Part shown: positions 34,077 to 42,962 of the stretch, piece after piece | Position numbering within the stretch: position 1 is the stretch's first letter | Layout of the letters: each line of letters opens with the position of its first letter | Assembly: GCF_019443085.1 (NCBI RefSeq) | Contig: NZ_JAHZIL010000006.1 | Location: forward strand, 1-64,000 | Reading direction: 5' to 3' | Length of the DNA: 64,000 nucleotides | DNA from: Marinobacter sp. F4218 | GTDB lineage: Bacteria; Pseudomonadota; Gammaproteobacteria; Pseudomonadales; Oleiphilaceae | Program-made: the position numbers and the translations under genes | The notes under the pieces: generated by a model | What the model saw: only the letters and a program-made list of their open reading frames with translations | What the model was told of the DNA's origin: nothing | Databases searched by the model: none

Positions 34077-35657
34077 ATGTCGTCGGAACCCGAAACCACC
34101 ACCGCGAAAAAATCCTTGCCGAAAGCGCCGGGTCTGTTGCGCTCCTCCGGGCTGGTCGGGGCTATGACCATGCTGTCCCGGGTGTTGGGTCTGGTCCGGG
34201 ATATGGTGATTGCCCGTTATTTCGGTGCCGGTGCCGGGGCGGATGCGTTTTTTGTTGCCTTTAAGATCCCGAACTTCCTTCGTCGGCTGTTTGCGGAAGG
34301 GGCTTTCTCCCAGGCTTTTGTCCCGGTGCTATCGTCCTACAGGGAAGGGCAGTCAGTCTCTGAGGTTAAGCGCCTGGTGGACGCCGTAGCCGGCTCCTTG
34401 GGGCTGATCCTGCTGGCCGTCACTTTGGTTGCCATGCTGGGGTCGCCGGTGCTGACTGCCATCTTCGCGCCGGGCTTTCTGGACGATAACGTGAAGTTTG
34501 CGCTCACCAGTGACATGCTGCGCATCACCTTTCCTTATTTATTGCTGATCTCGCTAACGGCGTTCGCTGGCGGCATTCTTAACAGTTATGACCGGTTTGC
34601 GGTACCGGCCTTCACGCCAGTTCTGCTCAATCTGGCCATGATCGGTGCAGCCATCTATCTGACGCCGCTGATGGACGAGCCGGTGATGGCGTTGGCCTGG
34701 GGCGTATTCATTGCTGGTGCGTTGCAGCTGTTCTTCCAGATGCCTTTCCTGATGCGTCTGGGACTGATGCCGCGGCCACGAGTCGACTACCGGCATGAGG
34801 GTGTCAGCCGCATTCTGAAGCTGATGGCACCCGCCTTGTTCGGTGTCTCGGTCAGTCAGATTAACCTGCTGCTGGATACGGTGCTGGCGTCGTTCCTGCA
34901 AACGGGCAGCGTATCCTGGCTCTACTATTCCGACCGGCTGTCGGAATTGCCTTTGGGCGTCTTCGGGATCGCAATCGCCACGGTGATTCTGCCCAGCCTT
35001 TCCCGCAAGCATGCAGCGGACTCCGTCGACCAGTTCGCTGCCACTCTTGATTGGGCGGTTCGTGCGGTTCTGCTGATTGGCCTGCCCGCAGCCCTTGCTC
35101 TCGCTCTGCTGGCCGAGCCGCTTATCGCCACGCTGTTCCATTACGGGGAGGTGACGGATCGGGATGTGGTGATGTCGGCCCAGAGCCTGCGTGCGTATTC
35201 GGCGGGGCTTCTGGCATTCATGCTGATCAAGGTGTTGGCGCCGGGATTTTTCGCCCGCCAGGATACCCGCACGCCGGTGAAAATTGGCGTTATCGCCATG
35301 GTCGCCAACATGGTGTTGAACCTGATTCTGATTTTTCCGCTCGCCCATGCCGGATTGGCGCTGGCCACCTCGCTTTCGGCCTGGTTGAACGGGTTCCTGC
35401 TCTGGCGAGGGCTGCGCAAGGAGGGTGCGTGGCAAAGTCAGTCGGGCTGGCCGCGTTTCCTGATTCAGATTGGCGTTGCCAATCTCGCCCTGGCGCTCGT
35501 CATTCTCTGGCTCAAGGCACCGGTAAGCGATTGGCTTGCGGCGGGCGGCGTCCAGCGGGCGACCGACATGGCGCTGCTGGTGGGCGCGGGAGTGGCAGTC
35601 TATTTCCTGGCGCTGGCGGTGACTGGCGTGAGGGTAAGACATTTCCGCCAGAGGTAA
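34077..35657 (+). CDS. murJ: Lipid II flippase MurJ
   Basis: Flips the peptidoglycan precursor lipid II across the inner membrane. The 526 residues have a short cytoplasmic N-terminus and about 14 hydrophobic segments. Family motifs are visible: SRVLGLVRDMVIARYFGAG near 40, NFLRRLFAEGAFSQAFVP near 62 and the conserved NILLDT-type segment near 263 (SQINLLLDTVLAS). ATG 34077 fits the family. It stands between rpsT (divergent) and ribF; the ribF promoter appears to begin inside its last codons. Confidence 0.96.
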   Translation: MSSEPETTTAKKSLPKAPGLLRSSGLVGAMTMLSRVLGLVRDMVIARYFGAGAGADAFFVAFKIPNFLRRLFAEGAFSQAFVPVLSSYREGQSVSEVKRLVDAVAGSLGLILLAVTLVAMLGSPVLTAIFAPGFLDDNVKFALTSDMLRITFPYLLLISLTAFAGGILNSYDRFAVPAFTPVLLNLAMIGAAIYLTPLMDEPVMALAWGVFIAGALQLFFQMPFLMRLGLMPRPRVDYRHEGVSRILKLMAPALFGVSVSQINLLLDTVLASFLQTGSVSWLYYSDRLSELPLGVFGIAIATVILPSLSRKHAADSVDQFAATLDWAVRAVLLIGLPAALALALLAEPLIATLFHYGEVTDRDVVMSAQSLRAYSAGLLAFMLIKVLAPGFFARQDTRTPVKIGVIAMVANMVLNLILIFPLAHAGLALATSLSAWLNGFLLWRGLRKEGAWQSQSGWPRFLIQIGVANLALALVILWLKAPVSDWLAAGGVQRATDMALLVGAGVAVYFLALAVTGVRVRHFRQR

Positions 35658-35665
35658 GGTATAAT
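35636..35665 (+). promoter_or_regulatory. Candidate promoter of ribF-ileS-lspA-fkpB-ispH
   Basis: AAGACA (35636-35641), an 18-base spacer and a perfect TATAAT (35660-35665). The -35 lies within the end of murJ and the predicted start is about 100 bases before ribF. Confidence 0.5.
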
Positions 35666-35770
35666 CGCGCGTTTTCTCACCAGCGTTCCCCTGGCTCGAC
35701 ACTTCCTTGAACGTTTCACCGGGCGAGGCGGGGCGCTGAAAGCCAGCTGGCAACTGAAGGTTCGCATTGC

Positions 35771-36742
35771 ATGCGTCTGATCCGAGGCCTGACTAACCTG
35801 ACAACGCTGTCCCGTCGCGAGGCTCCACCCCTTGCCAATGGGTGTGTCGCGACCATCGGCAATTTCGATGGCGTACATATCGGGCACAGGACAATTCTGG
35901 AACAGGTTAAAGAAAAAGCGGCCGGTATGGGCCTGCCCTCTGTGGTCATGGTGTTCGAGCCCCAGCCCCGAGAGTTTTTTCAGGGTGCCGAGGCGCCTCC
36001 GAGGCTCATGTCCTTCAGGCAGAAGTTCGAGGCACTGACCGCAGCCGGCATTGATTACGTGCTCTGCCTGCATTTCAGCGGCCGTTTCCGCCGTCTGACG
36101 AGTCGGGAATTCATCGATACGGTGCTGGTGAATGGTCTCGGTGTGCGACACCTCGTGGTGGGCGACGATTTTCGCTTCGGATGTGATCGAACCGGTGATT
36201 TCATGCTGTTGCGTGAGGTGGGTGAATCGCTTGGATTTACGGTGGAAAATACCCGGACGGTGACGATCGACGGCGAGCGCGTGAGCAGTACCCGGATTCG
36301 TGAACGGCTGCAGGCAGATCGGCTGGACGATGCCGAAGCGCTTCTTGGCCATTCCTACCGGATTCGGGGCCGCGTCGTGTATGGGCGTCAGCTTGGGCGT
36401 GAGATCGGCGCGCCAACGGCGAACATCCTGTTAAAGCGCATGGCGCCGCTGCAGGGAGTGTATGTGGTGAGCACCACCCTTGATGACGGTTCGGTGTATG
36501 ACGGTGTTGCCAATATTGGTCTGCGGCCGACGGTAGATGGCAAACAGCCGGCCCTTGAAGTGCACCTGTTTGACTTTACTGGCACACTTTATGGCCGCCA
36601 CATAGACGTCGTGTTCCGTCACGGGCTCCGTGACGAGATCAAATTTAGCTCCGTGGATGCCCTGAAGGAGCAGATTGCCCGTGACTTCAGCGATGCCCGG
36701 GCCTGGATCGCGGATAATGGATCCTCTCGGGCAGCACATTGA
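35771..36742 (+). CDS. ribF: Bifunctional riboflavin kinase / FAD synthetase
   Basis: Converts riboflavin to FMN and then FAD. The 323 residues contain the N-terminal adenylyltransferase domain (ATIGNFDGVHIGHRTIL near 30, VGDDFRFGCDRTGD near 131, STRIRERL) and the C-terminal kinase domain with GREIGAPTANI near 210 and GVANIGLRPTV near 240. It uses the riboflavin made by the rib cluster about 20 kb away. ileS follows after 71 bases, as in most gammaproteobacteria. Confidence 0.97.
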   Translation: MRLIRGLTNLTTLSRREAPPLANGCVATIGNFDGVHIGHRTILEQVKEKAAGMGLPSVVMVFEPQPREFFQGAEAPPRLMSFRQKFEALTAAGIDYVLCLHFSGRFRRLTSREFIDTVLVNGLGVRHLVVGDDFRFGCDRTGDFMLLREVGESLGFTVENTRTVTIDGERVSSTRIRERLQADRLDDAEALLGHSYRIRGRVVYGRQLGREIGAPTANILLKRMAPLQGVYVVSTTLDDGSVYDGVANIGLRPTVDGKQPALEVHLFDFTGTLYGRHIDVVFRHGLRDEIKFSSVDALKEQIARDFSDARAWIADNGSSRAAH

Positions 36743-36813
36743 AAACCCGGGGCTGCGGCCCACAAATAACTGATTACTGACCCAAACTGACCAAAAGAGC
36801 ACGCACACAGACC

Positions 36814-39633
36814 ATGAGCGACTACAAGCACACCCTGAATCTGCCGGAAACCGCCTTCCCGATGCGCGGCAATCTGGCCAAGCGTGAGCCGGACATGCTC
36901 AAGCGCTGGCAGGATCTCGACGTATACGGCAACCTGCGCAAGCAGCGCGAAGGGCGGGAAAAATTCGTTCTCCATGATGGCCCTCCCTATGCCAACGGCA
37001 GCATTCACATTGGTCATGCGGTCAACAAGATTCTGAAGGACATGATCGTTAAGTCGCGCAACTTCATGGGCTACGATGCGCCGTATGTGCCGGGCTGGGA
37101 CTGTCACGGTCTGCCCATTGAGCACAAAGTGGAGCAGGAAATCGGCAAGGCGGGCGTGAAAGTCGATTACAAGACCTTCCGCCAGGCCTGTCGCGACTAT
37201 GCAACCAAACAGATTGCGGGTCAGAAAGAGGACTTCATTCGCCTGGGGGTCATGGGTGAGTGGGATAAGCCCTACCTGACCATGGATCCTAAAGTGGAAG
37301 CGGGCATTGTTCGTGCGCTCGGGAAAATTGTTGCCAAGGGCCACCTGGTTCGCGGGTATAAGCCGGTTTACTGGAGTGTGGTTGGTCAGTCCGCACTGGC
37401 GGAAGCCGAGGTGGAGTACCAGGACAAAACCTCGACCCAGATTGATGTGCGGTTTACCGCTGTCGATCAGGCGAAGGCGTTGGCCCTGTTTGGAACCAGC
37501 AAGGGTGAGGGGGACGTTTCCGTTGTTATCTGGACCACCACACCCTGGACCATCCCGGCCAACCAGGCGGTCTCCCTGAACGCGGAGTTTCAGTACGCTC
37601 TGGTGCAGGCCGACGTCGGGCAGGGGCCGGAGCGACTGATCCTGTCGGCGGACATGGTCGACGGCATTATGAGTCGCTGGGAAGTTGAAGGATATGAGGT
37701 GCTGGCCACCTGCGCCGGTGCGGACCTCGAACACCTGGCCCTGATGCATCCGTTCTACGACAAGCAGGTGCCGGTTATCCTGGGTGATCATGTGTCCACC
37801 GACGCCGGTACCGGGGCGGTCCATACTGCGCCCGATCACGGCATCGAAGATTTTGAGGTTGGTAAAGCCTATAACATCGACACTCTCAATCTGGTTCAGG
37901 CTGACGGCACCTACACCAGCGCTGCGGGCGAGTTGGCGGGCGTGCATGTGTACAAGGCCGATGAACCGGTCTGCTCCGCCCTGACGCGTGAGGGCAAGCT
38001 GGTGCGTTCCGAGAAGTTCCGGCACAGCTATCCCCATTGCTGGCGGACCAAGACCCCGCTGATCTACCGGGCTACCCCGCAATGGTTCATCAGCATGGAC
38101 AAGCAACATCTGCGGGCAGACGCGCTCGAAGCCATCAAGGGTGTCCGCTGGGTGCCGGCCTGGGGCCAGAATCGCATTGAGGCCATGTTTCAGCAGTCTC
38201 CGGATTGGTGTATCTCACGCCAGCGGACCTGGGGCGTGCCGATCACGCTGTTCATCCACAAGGAAACCCAGGAGCTGCACCCGGATACCCAGGAACTGAT
38301 CGAAAAAGTTGCCCAGGAGATCGAGGTGGGCGGTATCGATGCCTGGTACGACATTGAGCCGGCAACGTTTCTGGGCACCGACGCCGATCAGTACGAAAAA
38401 GTCACCGATACGCTGGATGTCTGGTTTGATTCCGGCGTAACCCATGAATCCGTGCTGCGGGCCCGTGAAGAGCTGGGTCAGTTCCCGGCGGACATGTACC
38501 TGGAAGGGTCGGATCAGCACCGTGGCTGGTTCCAGTCGTCTTTGAAGACTTCCATCGCCATGAACGGTGTGGCGCCATACAAGCAGGTCCTGACCCATGG
38601 TTTCACGGTGGATGGCAAAGGGCACAAGATGTCCAAGTCCCTCGGCAATGTGATTGCACCTCAGGAGGTCATGAACGAGCTGGGCGCTGACATCCTGCGG
38701 CTTTGGGTGGCGGCGACCGATTACAGTGGTGAGATGACTGTATCAAAGGACATTCTGCGTCAGACCGCCGATGGCTACCGCCGGATCCGCAATACCTCCC
38801 GCTTCCTGTTGAGCAACCTCAACGGGTTTGAGCCCGAGCAGCACATGGTGGCGCCGGAGGACATGATTGCCCTGGACCGCTGGATGGTGGACCGTGCGTT
38901 GCAGCTCCAGAATGAGCTGCATGAGGATTACCAGAACTACGCCTTCCTGCGCATCTATCAGAAGGTGTACAACTTCTGCGAGGCGACCCTGGGCGGTTTC
39001 TATCTGGATATCATCAAGGATCGCCAGTACACCACCCCTGCCGACAGCCTTCCGCGGCGTTCGTGCCAGACCGCGCTGTATCACGTTGCTGAGGCCCTGG
39101 TGCGCTGGATAGCCCCGATTCTCAGCTTTACCGCCGATGAAATCTGGCAGCATCTGCCGGGCCAGCGTGGTGATACCGTGTTCTATGAGACCTGGTACGA
39201 CGGTCTTGCCGAGCTGCCGGAAACGGCCGAACTGGGCCGGGACTACTGGCGCGAGATCTACAGCGTCAAGGAAGCGGTCAACAAGTGTCTGGAAGAAGCC
39301 CGCGCCCGAGGCGAGATCAAAGGGTCGCTGAGCGCTGAAGTCACGCTCTTCTGTGAGGGTGACCTGGCCGCGAACCTCAAGCACCTGGGCCAGGAGCTCC
39401 GTTTTGTACTGATCACATCGGAGGCAAGGGTTAAGCCGGTATCCGAAGCGGGTGATGCTGAACTGACTGGCCACGAGGGATTGCGTGTTGCGGTAACGCC
39501 GGCAACCTACGCCAAGTGTGAGCGTTGCTGGCACCACCGCGAAGACGTCGGTCGTAATGAAAAATACGCGGACCTGTGCGCCCGTTGTGTGACCAACGTG
39601 GAAGGGCCTGGTGAAGCCCGCTCGTTTGCCTGA
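36814..39633 (+). CDS. ileS: Isoleucyl-tRNA synthetase
   Basis: Charges tRNA-Ile, with an editing domain against valine. The 939 residues match E. coli length (938). Class I motifs are present: the HIGH site in PYANGSIHIGH (near 63) and KMSKS in GHKMSKSLGN (near 605). The editing (CP1) domain lies between them. The C-terminal zinc site has CERCWHHRED and CARCVTN, the form found in the common bacterial type. The stop overlaps the lspA start as TGATG. Confidence 0.98.
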   Translation: MSDYKHTLNLPETAFPMRGNLAKREPDMLKRWQDLDVYGNLRKQREGREKFVLHDGPPYANGSIHIGHAVNKILKDMIVKSRNFMGYDAPYVPGWDCHGLPIEHKVEQEIGKAGVKVDYKTFRQACRDYATKQIAGQKEDFIRLGVMGEWDKPYLTMDPKVEAGIVRALGKIVAKGHLVRGYKPVYWSVVGQSALAEAEVEYQDKTSTQIDVRFTAVDQAKALALFGTSKGEGDVSVVIWTTTPWTIPANQAVSLNAEFQYALVQADVGQGPERLILSADMVDGIMSRWEVEGYEVLATCAGADLEHLALMHPFYDKQVPVILGDHVSTDAGTGAVHTAPDHGIEDFEVGKAYNIDTLNLVQADGTYTSAAGELAGVHVYKADEPVCSALTREGKLVRSEKFRHSYPHCWRTKTPLIYRATPQWFISMDKQHLRADALEAIKGVRWVPAWGQNRIEAMFQQSPDWCISRQRTWGVPITLFIHKETQELHPDTQELIEKVAQEIEVGGIDAWYDIEPATFLGTDADQYEKVTDTLDVWFDSGVTHESVLRAREELGQFPADMYLEGSDQHRGWFQSSLKTSIAMNGVAPYKQVLTHGFTVDGKGHKMSKSLGNVIAPQEVMNELGADILRLWVAATDYSGEMTVSKDILRQTADGYRRIRNTSRFLLSNLNGFEPEQHMVAPEDMIALDRWMVDRALQLQNELHEDYQNYAFLRIYQKVYNFCEATLGGFYLDIIKDRQYTTPADSLPRRSCQTALYHVAEALVRWIAPILSFTADEIWQHLPGQRGDTVFYETWYDGLAELPETAELGRDYWREIYSVKEAVNKCLEEARARGEIKGSLSAEVTLFCEGDLAANLKHLGQELRFVLITSEARVKPVSEAGDAELTGHEGLRVAVTPATYAKCERCWHHREDVGRNEKYADLCARCVTNVEGPGEARSFA

Positions 39634-40157
39634 TGGACGCGACAATGACTGAACCGGCAAGTGGGTCCAAGTTGAAGTGGCTGTGGCTGGCGGTGCTGGT
39701 GATCGTACTGGACCTCGGTACCAAGGCCCTGGCTACGGCCATGCTGACCTACGGCGACCCGGTGCCGGTGATCCCCATGTTCAATCTGACGCTGCTGCAC
39801 AATACGGGTGCGGCCTTCAGCTTTTTGGCTCAGGCCGATGGCTGGCAGCGCTGGTTCTTTGTGGCGCTGGCTCTGGTGGTCAGCACCGTGTTGATTATCT
39901 GGCTGAGAAAACTTCAGCGTCATGAAACCTGGGCGGCCATCGCCATCGTACTGATTCTCGGTGGCGCCCTCGGCAACGTCTACGACCGTGTTGTTCATGG
40001 CTACGTTGTCGATTTCCTGCATTTTTACTGGCAGGACTGGCATTTCCCAGCCTTTAACCTGGCGGACACGGCCATAACCATCGGCGCCGCCATGATGATC
40101 CTTGATATGTTCCGCAAACCCGCTGACTCTGACGGGGATGCCGAAAGGAGTGACTAA
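39633..40157 (+). CDS. lspA: Lipoprotein signal peptidase (signal peptidase II)
   Basis: Cleaves the signal peptide of diacylglyceryl-modified prolipoproteins in the inner membrane. It has 174 residues and four hydrophobic segments. The catalytic aspartates are Asp127 (in GNVYDRVVHGYVVDF) and Asp145 (FNLADTA). NTGAAFSF near 57 is a family motif. Substrates include several lipoproteins in this window. ATG 39633 overlaps the ileS stop; a second ATG at 39645 is also possible. Confidence 0.97.
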   Translation: MDATMTEPASGSKLKWLWLAVLVIVLDLGTKALATAMLTYGDPVPVIPMFNLTLLHNTGAAFSFLAQADGWQRWFFVALALVVSTVLIIWLRKLQRHETWAAIAIVLILGGALGNVYDRVVHGYVVDFLHFYWQDWHFPAFNLADTAITIGAAMMILDMFRKPADSDGDAERSD

Positions 40158-40162
40158 CGCTC

Positions 40163-40615
40163 ATGAAAGAATTGCCTGTAGATAAGGGTACCCGTGTCAA
40201 GCTGCACTTCGCCCTGAAATTTCCCGATGGCGAAGTGATCGATTCCACGTTCGAAAAGGAGCCGGCCACGCTGGAGATTGGCGACGACAACCTGCCGGAG
40301 AACTTCGAAGCCTACCTGATGGGCATGAAGGCGGGAGACCGTGAAAGCTACGAGGTGCCACCTGAGAAGGCGTTTGGCCAGCATAACCCGAATAATCTCC
40401 AGACCTTCAAGCGCCACGAGTTCAGTGCCGATATGGTGCTCGAGCCTGGAGTGATGATCTCCTTTGCCGATGCCCGCCAGAGCGAGCTTCCGGGTGTTGT
40501 CAGCCGTGTCGAAGGTGATGAGGTGGAAGTGGACTTCAATCACCCGCTGGCGGGGCGTACACTGACCTTTGAAGTGGAGATTATTGACGTCGAGCCGGCA
40601 AAGCCGACGCACTGA
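40163..40615 (+). CDS. fkpB: FKBP-type peptidyl-prolyl isomerase (SlpA type)
   Basis: A small cytoplasmic proline isomerase and chaperone of the SlyD/SlpA group, 150 residues, with the FKBP core interrupted by the insert-in-flap domain (YEVPPEKAFGQHNPNN near 68). Unlike SlyD it has no His-rich metal-binding tail. It follows lspA by 5 bases and precedes ispH by 38, the standard lspA-fkpB-ispH order. Confidence 0.95.
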   Translation: MKELPVDKGTRVKLHFALKFPDGEVIDSTFEKEPATLEIGDDNLPENFEAYLMGMKAGDRESYEVPPEKAFGQHNPNNLQTFKRHEFSADMVLEPGVMISFADARQSELPGVVSRVEGDEVEVDFNHPLAGRTLTFEVEIIDVEPAKPTH

Positions 40616-40653
40616 CGCAAGCACGGACCCATCAACACCAGCAGGAAGTTACC

Positions 40654-41607
40654 ATGCAGATCCGACTCGCCAATCCTCGTGGCTTCTGTGCCGGCGTGGA
40701 CCGAGCCATCGAAATCGTCAATCGTGCCCTGGATGTGTTTGGCGCGCCGATCTACGTGCGGCACGAGGTGGTTCACAACAAATTCGTGGTCGACAACCTG
40801 CGTAATCGCGGTGCTATCTTCGTGGATGAGCTGGACGAGGTGCCCGATGACAAGCTGGTGATCTTCAGCGCGCACGGCGTATCCCAGGCGGTGCAGAACG
40901 AGGCATCGCGTCGTGGCCTGAAAGTATTCGATGCGACTTGCCCTCTGGTGACCAAAGTACACCTGGAGGTCATGCGCTACAGTCGGGATGGCCGGGAGTG
41001 CATCCTGATCGGCCATCATGGCCATCCCGAAGTGGAGGGCACCATGGGGCAGTATGATCACAGCAATGGTGGTGACATCTATCTGGTGGAAGACGAGGCG
41101 GACGTCGCCAAACTGGAAGTCAAGGATGCCTCGCGCCTGTCCTACGTAACCCAGACGACCCTCTCTATGGATGATACCGCCCGGGTCATAGACTCCCTGC
41201 GAGAAAAATTTCCGCAGATCGAAGGGCCGCGTAAAGACGACATCTGCTATGCCACCCAGAACCGTCAGGATGCTGTGAAACAACTTGCCGGCGACTGCGA
41301 CCTTATGCTGGTGGTAGGCTCACCCAACAGCTCCAACTCCAACCGGCTGCGTGAGCTGGCAGAGCGGATGGGAACGCCTGCCTACCTGATCGATGAAGCA
41401 GCGCAGATTGAGCCCCAGTGGCTGGACGGCAAAACGTCCATCGGTGTCACGGCCGGGGCGTCCGCACCAGAGGTGTTGGTGAATGATGTGATCTCACGCT
41501 TGCAGCAACTCGGCGGCAGCGTTCCGGAGGAGATTGCCGGGCGCGAGGAGAACATTGTGTTTTCCATGCCGAAAGAACTTCGGATTGATGTGGTGAATGT
41601 CAGTTGA
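40654..41607 (+). CDS. ispH: 4-hydroxy-3-methylbut-2-enyl diphosphate reductase
   Basis: The last enzyme of the MEP isoprenoid route, an Fe-S protein that yields IPP and DMAPP, the substrates of IspB in this window. The 317 residues contain the three cluster cysteines: Cys12 in PRGFCAGVDRA, one in FDATCPLVTKVH (near 96) and one in DDICYATQNRQ (near 197). SSNSNRL binds the diphosphate. CAGGAAG precedes the ATG. It is the last gene of the ribF-ileS run. Confidence 0.97.
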   Translation: MQIRLANPRGFCAGVDRAIEIVNRALDVFGAPIYVRHEVVHNKFVVDNLRNRGAIFVDELDEVPDDKLVIFSAHGVSQAVQNEASRRGLKVFDATCPLVTKVHLEVMRYSRDGRECILIGHHGHPEVEGTMGQYDHSNGGDIYLVEDEADVAKLEVKDASRLSYVTQTTLSMDDTARVIDSLREKFPQIEGPRKDDICYATQNRQDAVKQLAGDCDLMLVVGSPNSSNSNRLRELAERMGTPAYLIDEAAQIEPQWLDGKTSIGVTAGASAPEVLVNDVISRLQQLGGSVPEEIAGREENIVFSMPKELRIDVVNVS

Positions 41608-41683
41608 TGTCTGGCCGATTGTTTGTTGGATGTCCTAGCCAAAAGCCCTCCTGAAAGATAGCCCCGGTTTTTGTGATAGAAGT

Positions 41684-41697
41684 CACCATCATTGGTG
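41684..41697. promoter_or_regulatory. Short inverted repeat upstream of the pilin operon
   Basis: CACC (41684-41687) and GGTG (41694-41697) are separated by six bases, about 50 bases upstream of the sigma-54-like promoter, a position suited to an activator such as PilR. The arms are short. Confidence 0.25.
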
Positions 41698-41744
41698 TGG
41701 GGTAACCGTTTATCCTTTTATCGGTGCCGCTAATCGACTTGCGC

Positions 41745-41760
41745 TGGCGTATAGAGTGCA
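41745..41760 (+). promoter_or_regulatory. Candidate sigma-54 promoter of the pilin operon
   Basis: TGGCGTATAGAGTGCA has the invariant GG (41746-41747) and GC (41758-41759) ten bases apart, with TGGC and TGCA boxes. The predicted start is near 41771, 30 bases before the first pilin gene. The PilS/PilR pair encoded 7 kb downstream activates sigma-54 promoters of this kind in pseudomonads. Confidence 0.45.
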
Positions 41761-41800
41761 TCGCCAATAACCTCTGGTCAGTCAGTAGTAGGGATGTTTT

Positions 41801-42397
41801 ATGTCTGGAATCCGGCGTAGTTCAGGTTTTACTCTCGTTGAACTTCTTATCACCATTACCATCCTCGGGATTATCGCAACGTTTGCGGTGCCTTCCTTTC
41901 GGGAGATGGTGCTGAATAACCGTCTTGCTGCGCAAACCAATGAAGTCAGCAGTTTCATCAGCTATGCGCGGAGCGAGGCGTCAAAGCTGCGAGAGGGTGC
42001 CGTCACTATTTGTGCCTCCGCTGACAGTGCCTCCTGCAGTGGTAGCGCAGCGTGGGACAGCGGAGTGATTGTATTCCTTGATGAGGATGAGAGTGCATCA
42101 CTAGACGCAGCTGACACTTTGCTCAAGGCAATCGGTCCCCTTGCTGGTGGAAACACGCTCCGCATCCTCGATATGACCAGTGATGGCGGCAACTACGTGC
42201 AGTTTGACCACAAGGGTTTCCCCGAAGCCTCGGCTACCAATAATGTGGCTGGCACCTTCGTTATTTGCGATGAGCGTGGGGCTGCAAATGCCCGCGCTGT
42301 TTCTATTAATTTCTCTGGCCAGACCCATTTGGCAAGGGATACCGACGGCAATGGTACTTTGAACGACCATGAAGGCAACGATATTACCTGTCCCTGA
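41801..42397 (+). CDS. fimT: Type IV pilus minor pilin, FimT/GspH type
   Basis: The 198-residue prepilin-like protein has a short leader cleaved after Gly9 (RRSSG, then FTLVELLITITIL) with Glu5 of the mature protein kept. The hydrophobic helix is followed by a GspH/FimT globular domain with paired cysteines (ICASADSASC, ending in DITCP). Minor pilins prime pilus assembly at the inner membrane and may cap the tip. It is the first gene of the pilin operon, after a sigma-54-like promoter. Confidence 0.9.
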   Translation: MSGIRRSSGFTLVELLITITILGIIATFAVPSFREMVLNNRLAAQTNEVSSFISYARSEASKLREGAVTICASADSASCSGSAAWDSGVIVFLDEDESASLDAADTLLKAIGPLAGGNTLRILDMTSDGGNYVQFDHKGFPEASATNNVAGTFVICDERGAANARAVSINFSGQTHLARDTDGNGTLNDHEGNDITCP

Positions 42398-42411
42398 TGG
42401 TGAGCTAAGGC

Positions 42412-42954
42412 ATGAGTAAAGACAGAAGTCACAAACATCCGGTTTTTCATGTCGGGCCTGCTGCCCGATGCCAGAGCGGTTTCACGCTGATTGAAATCCT
42501 CATAACCGTGTTTATCCTGGCGATTGGTCTCCTGGGGCTGGCCGGACTCATTCTGGAGGGTATGCGTAACAACCAGGGCGCTTACCTCAGAACGCAGGCC
42601 AGCATACTTGCCTACGACATGGCTGACCGTATGCGTGCCAACAAGCCCAGGGCAGCAGATTACGCAGGCTTCACTACAGATGGAGCATCAACCGCGCTTC
42701 CCGCCTGCGCCAGTGATGCGGGTGGGTGCACTCCTGCCGGTCAGGCCCAGTTGGATTTGGTGGAGTGGACCCGCCAAATTGAGGGTGTTGGCAGCGATAT
42801 GGCCCTTTTGCCAGGCGGGGTTGGCACGATACAGCATGATGCTGCCACCTCCCGATATACCATCACGGTGACGTGGGATGAAGTTGCTCGTCAGGGAGAC
42901 GCGGGCGAGACCATTGCTGGCGACAGCTCTTACTCCGTGCGATTTTCATTATGA
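42412..42954 (+). CDS. pilV: Type IV pilus minor pilin PilV
   Basis: A 180-residue prepilin with a long leader ending at Gly23 (RCQSG) before FTLIEILITVFIL; Glu5 is present. The family-specific sequence after the helix, LGLAGLILEGMRNNQGAYLRTQA followed by DMADRMRANK, is clear. In Pseudomonas PilV, PilW, PilX and PilE form a priming complex with PilY1. It follows fimT by 14 bases. Confidence 0.92.
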   Translation: MSKDRSHKHPVFHVGPAARCQSGFTLIEILITVFILAIGLLGLAGLILEGMRNNQGAYLRTQASILAYDMADRMRANKPRAADYAGFTTDGASTALPACASDAGGCTPAGQAQLDLVEWTRQIEGVGSDMALLPGGVGTIQHDAATSRYTITVTWDEVARQGDAGETIAGDSSYSVRFSL

Positions 42955-42962
42955 GGTACAAC

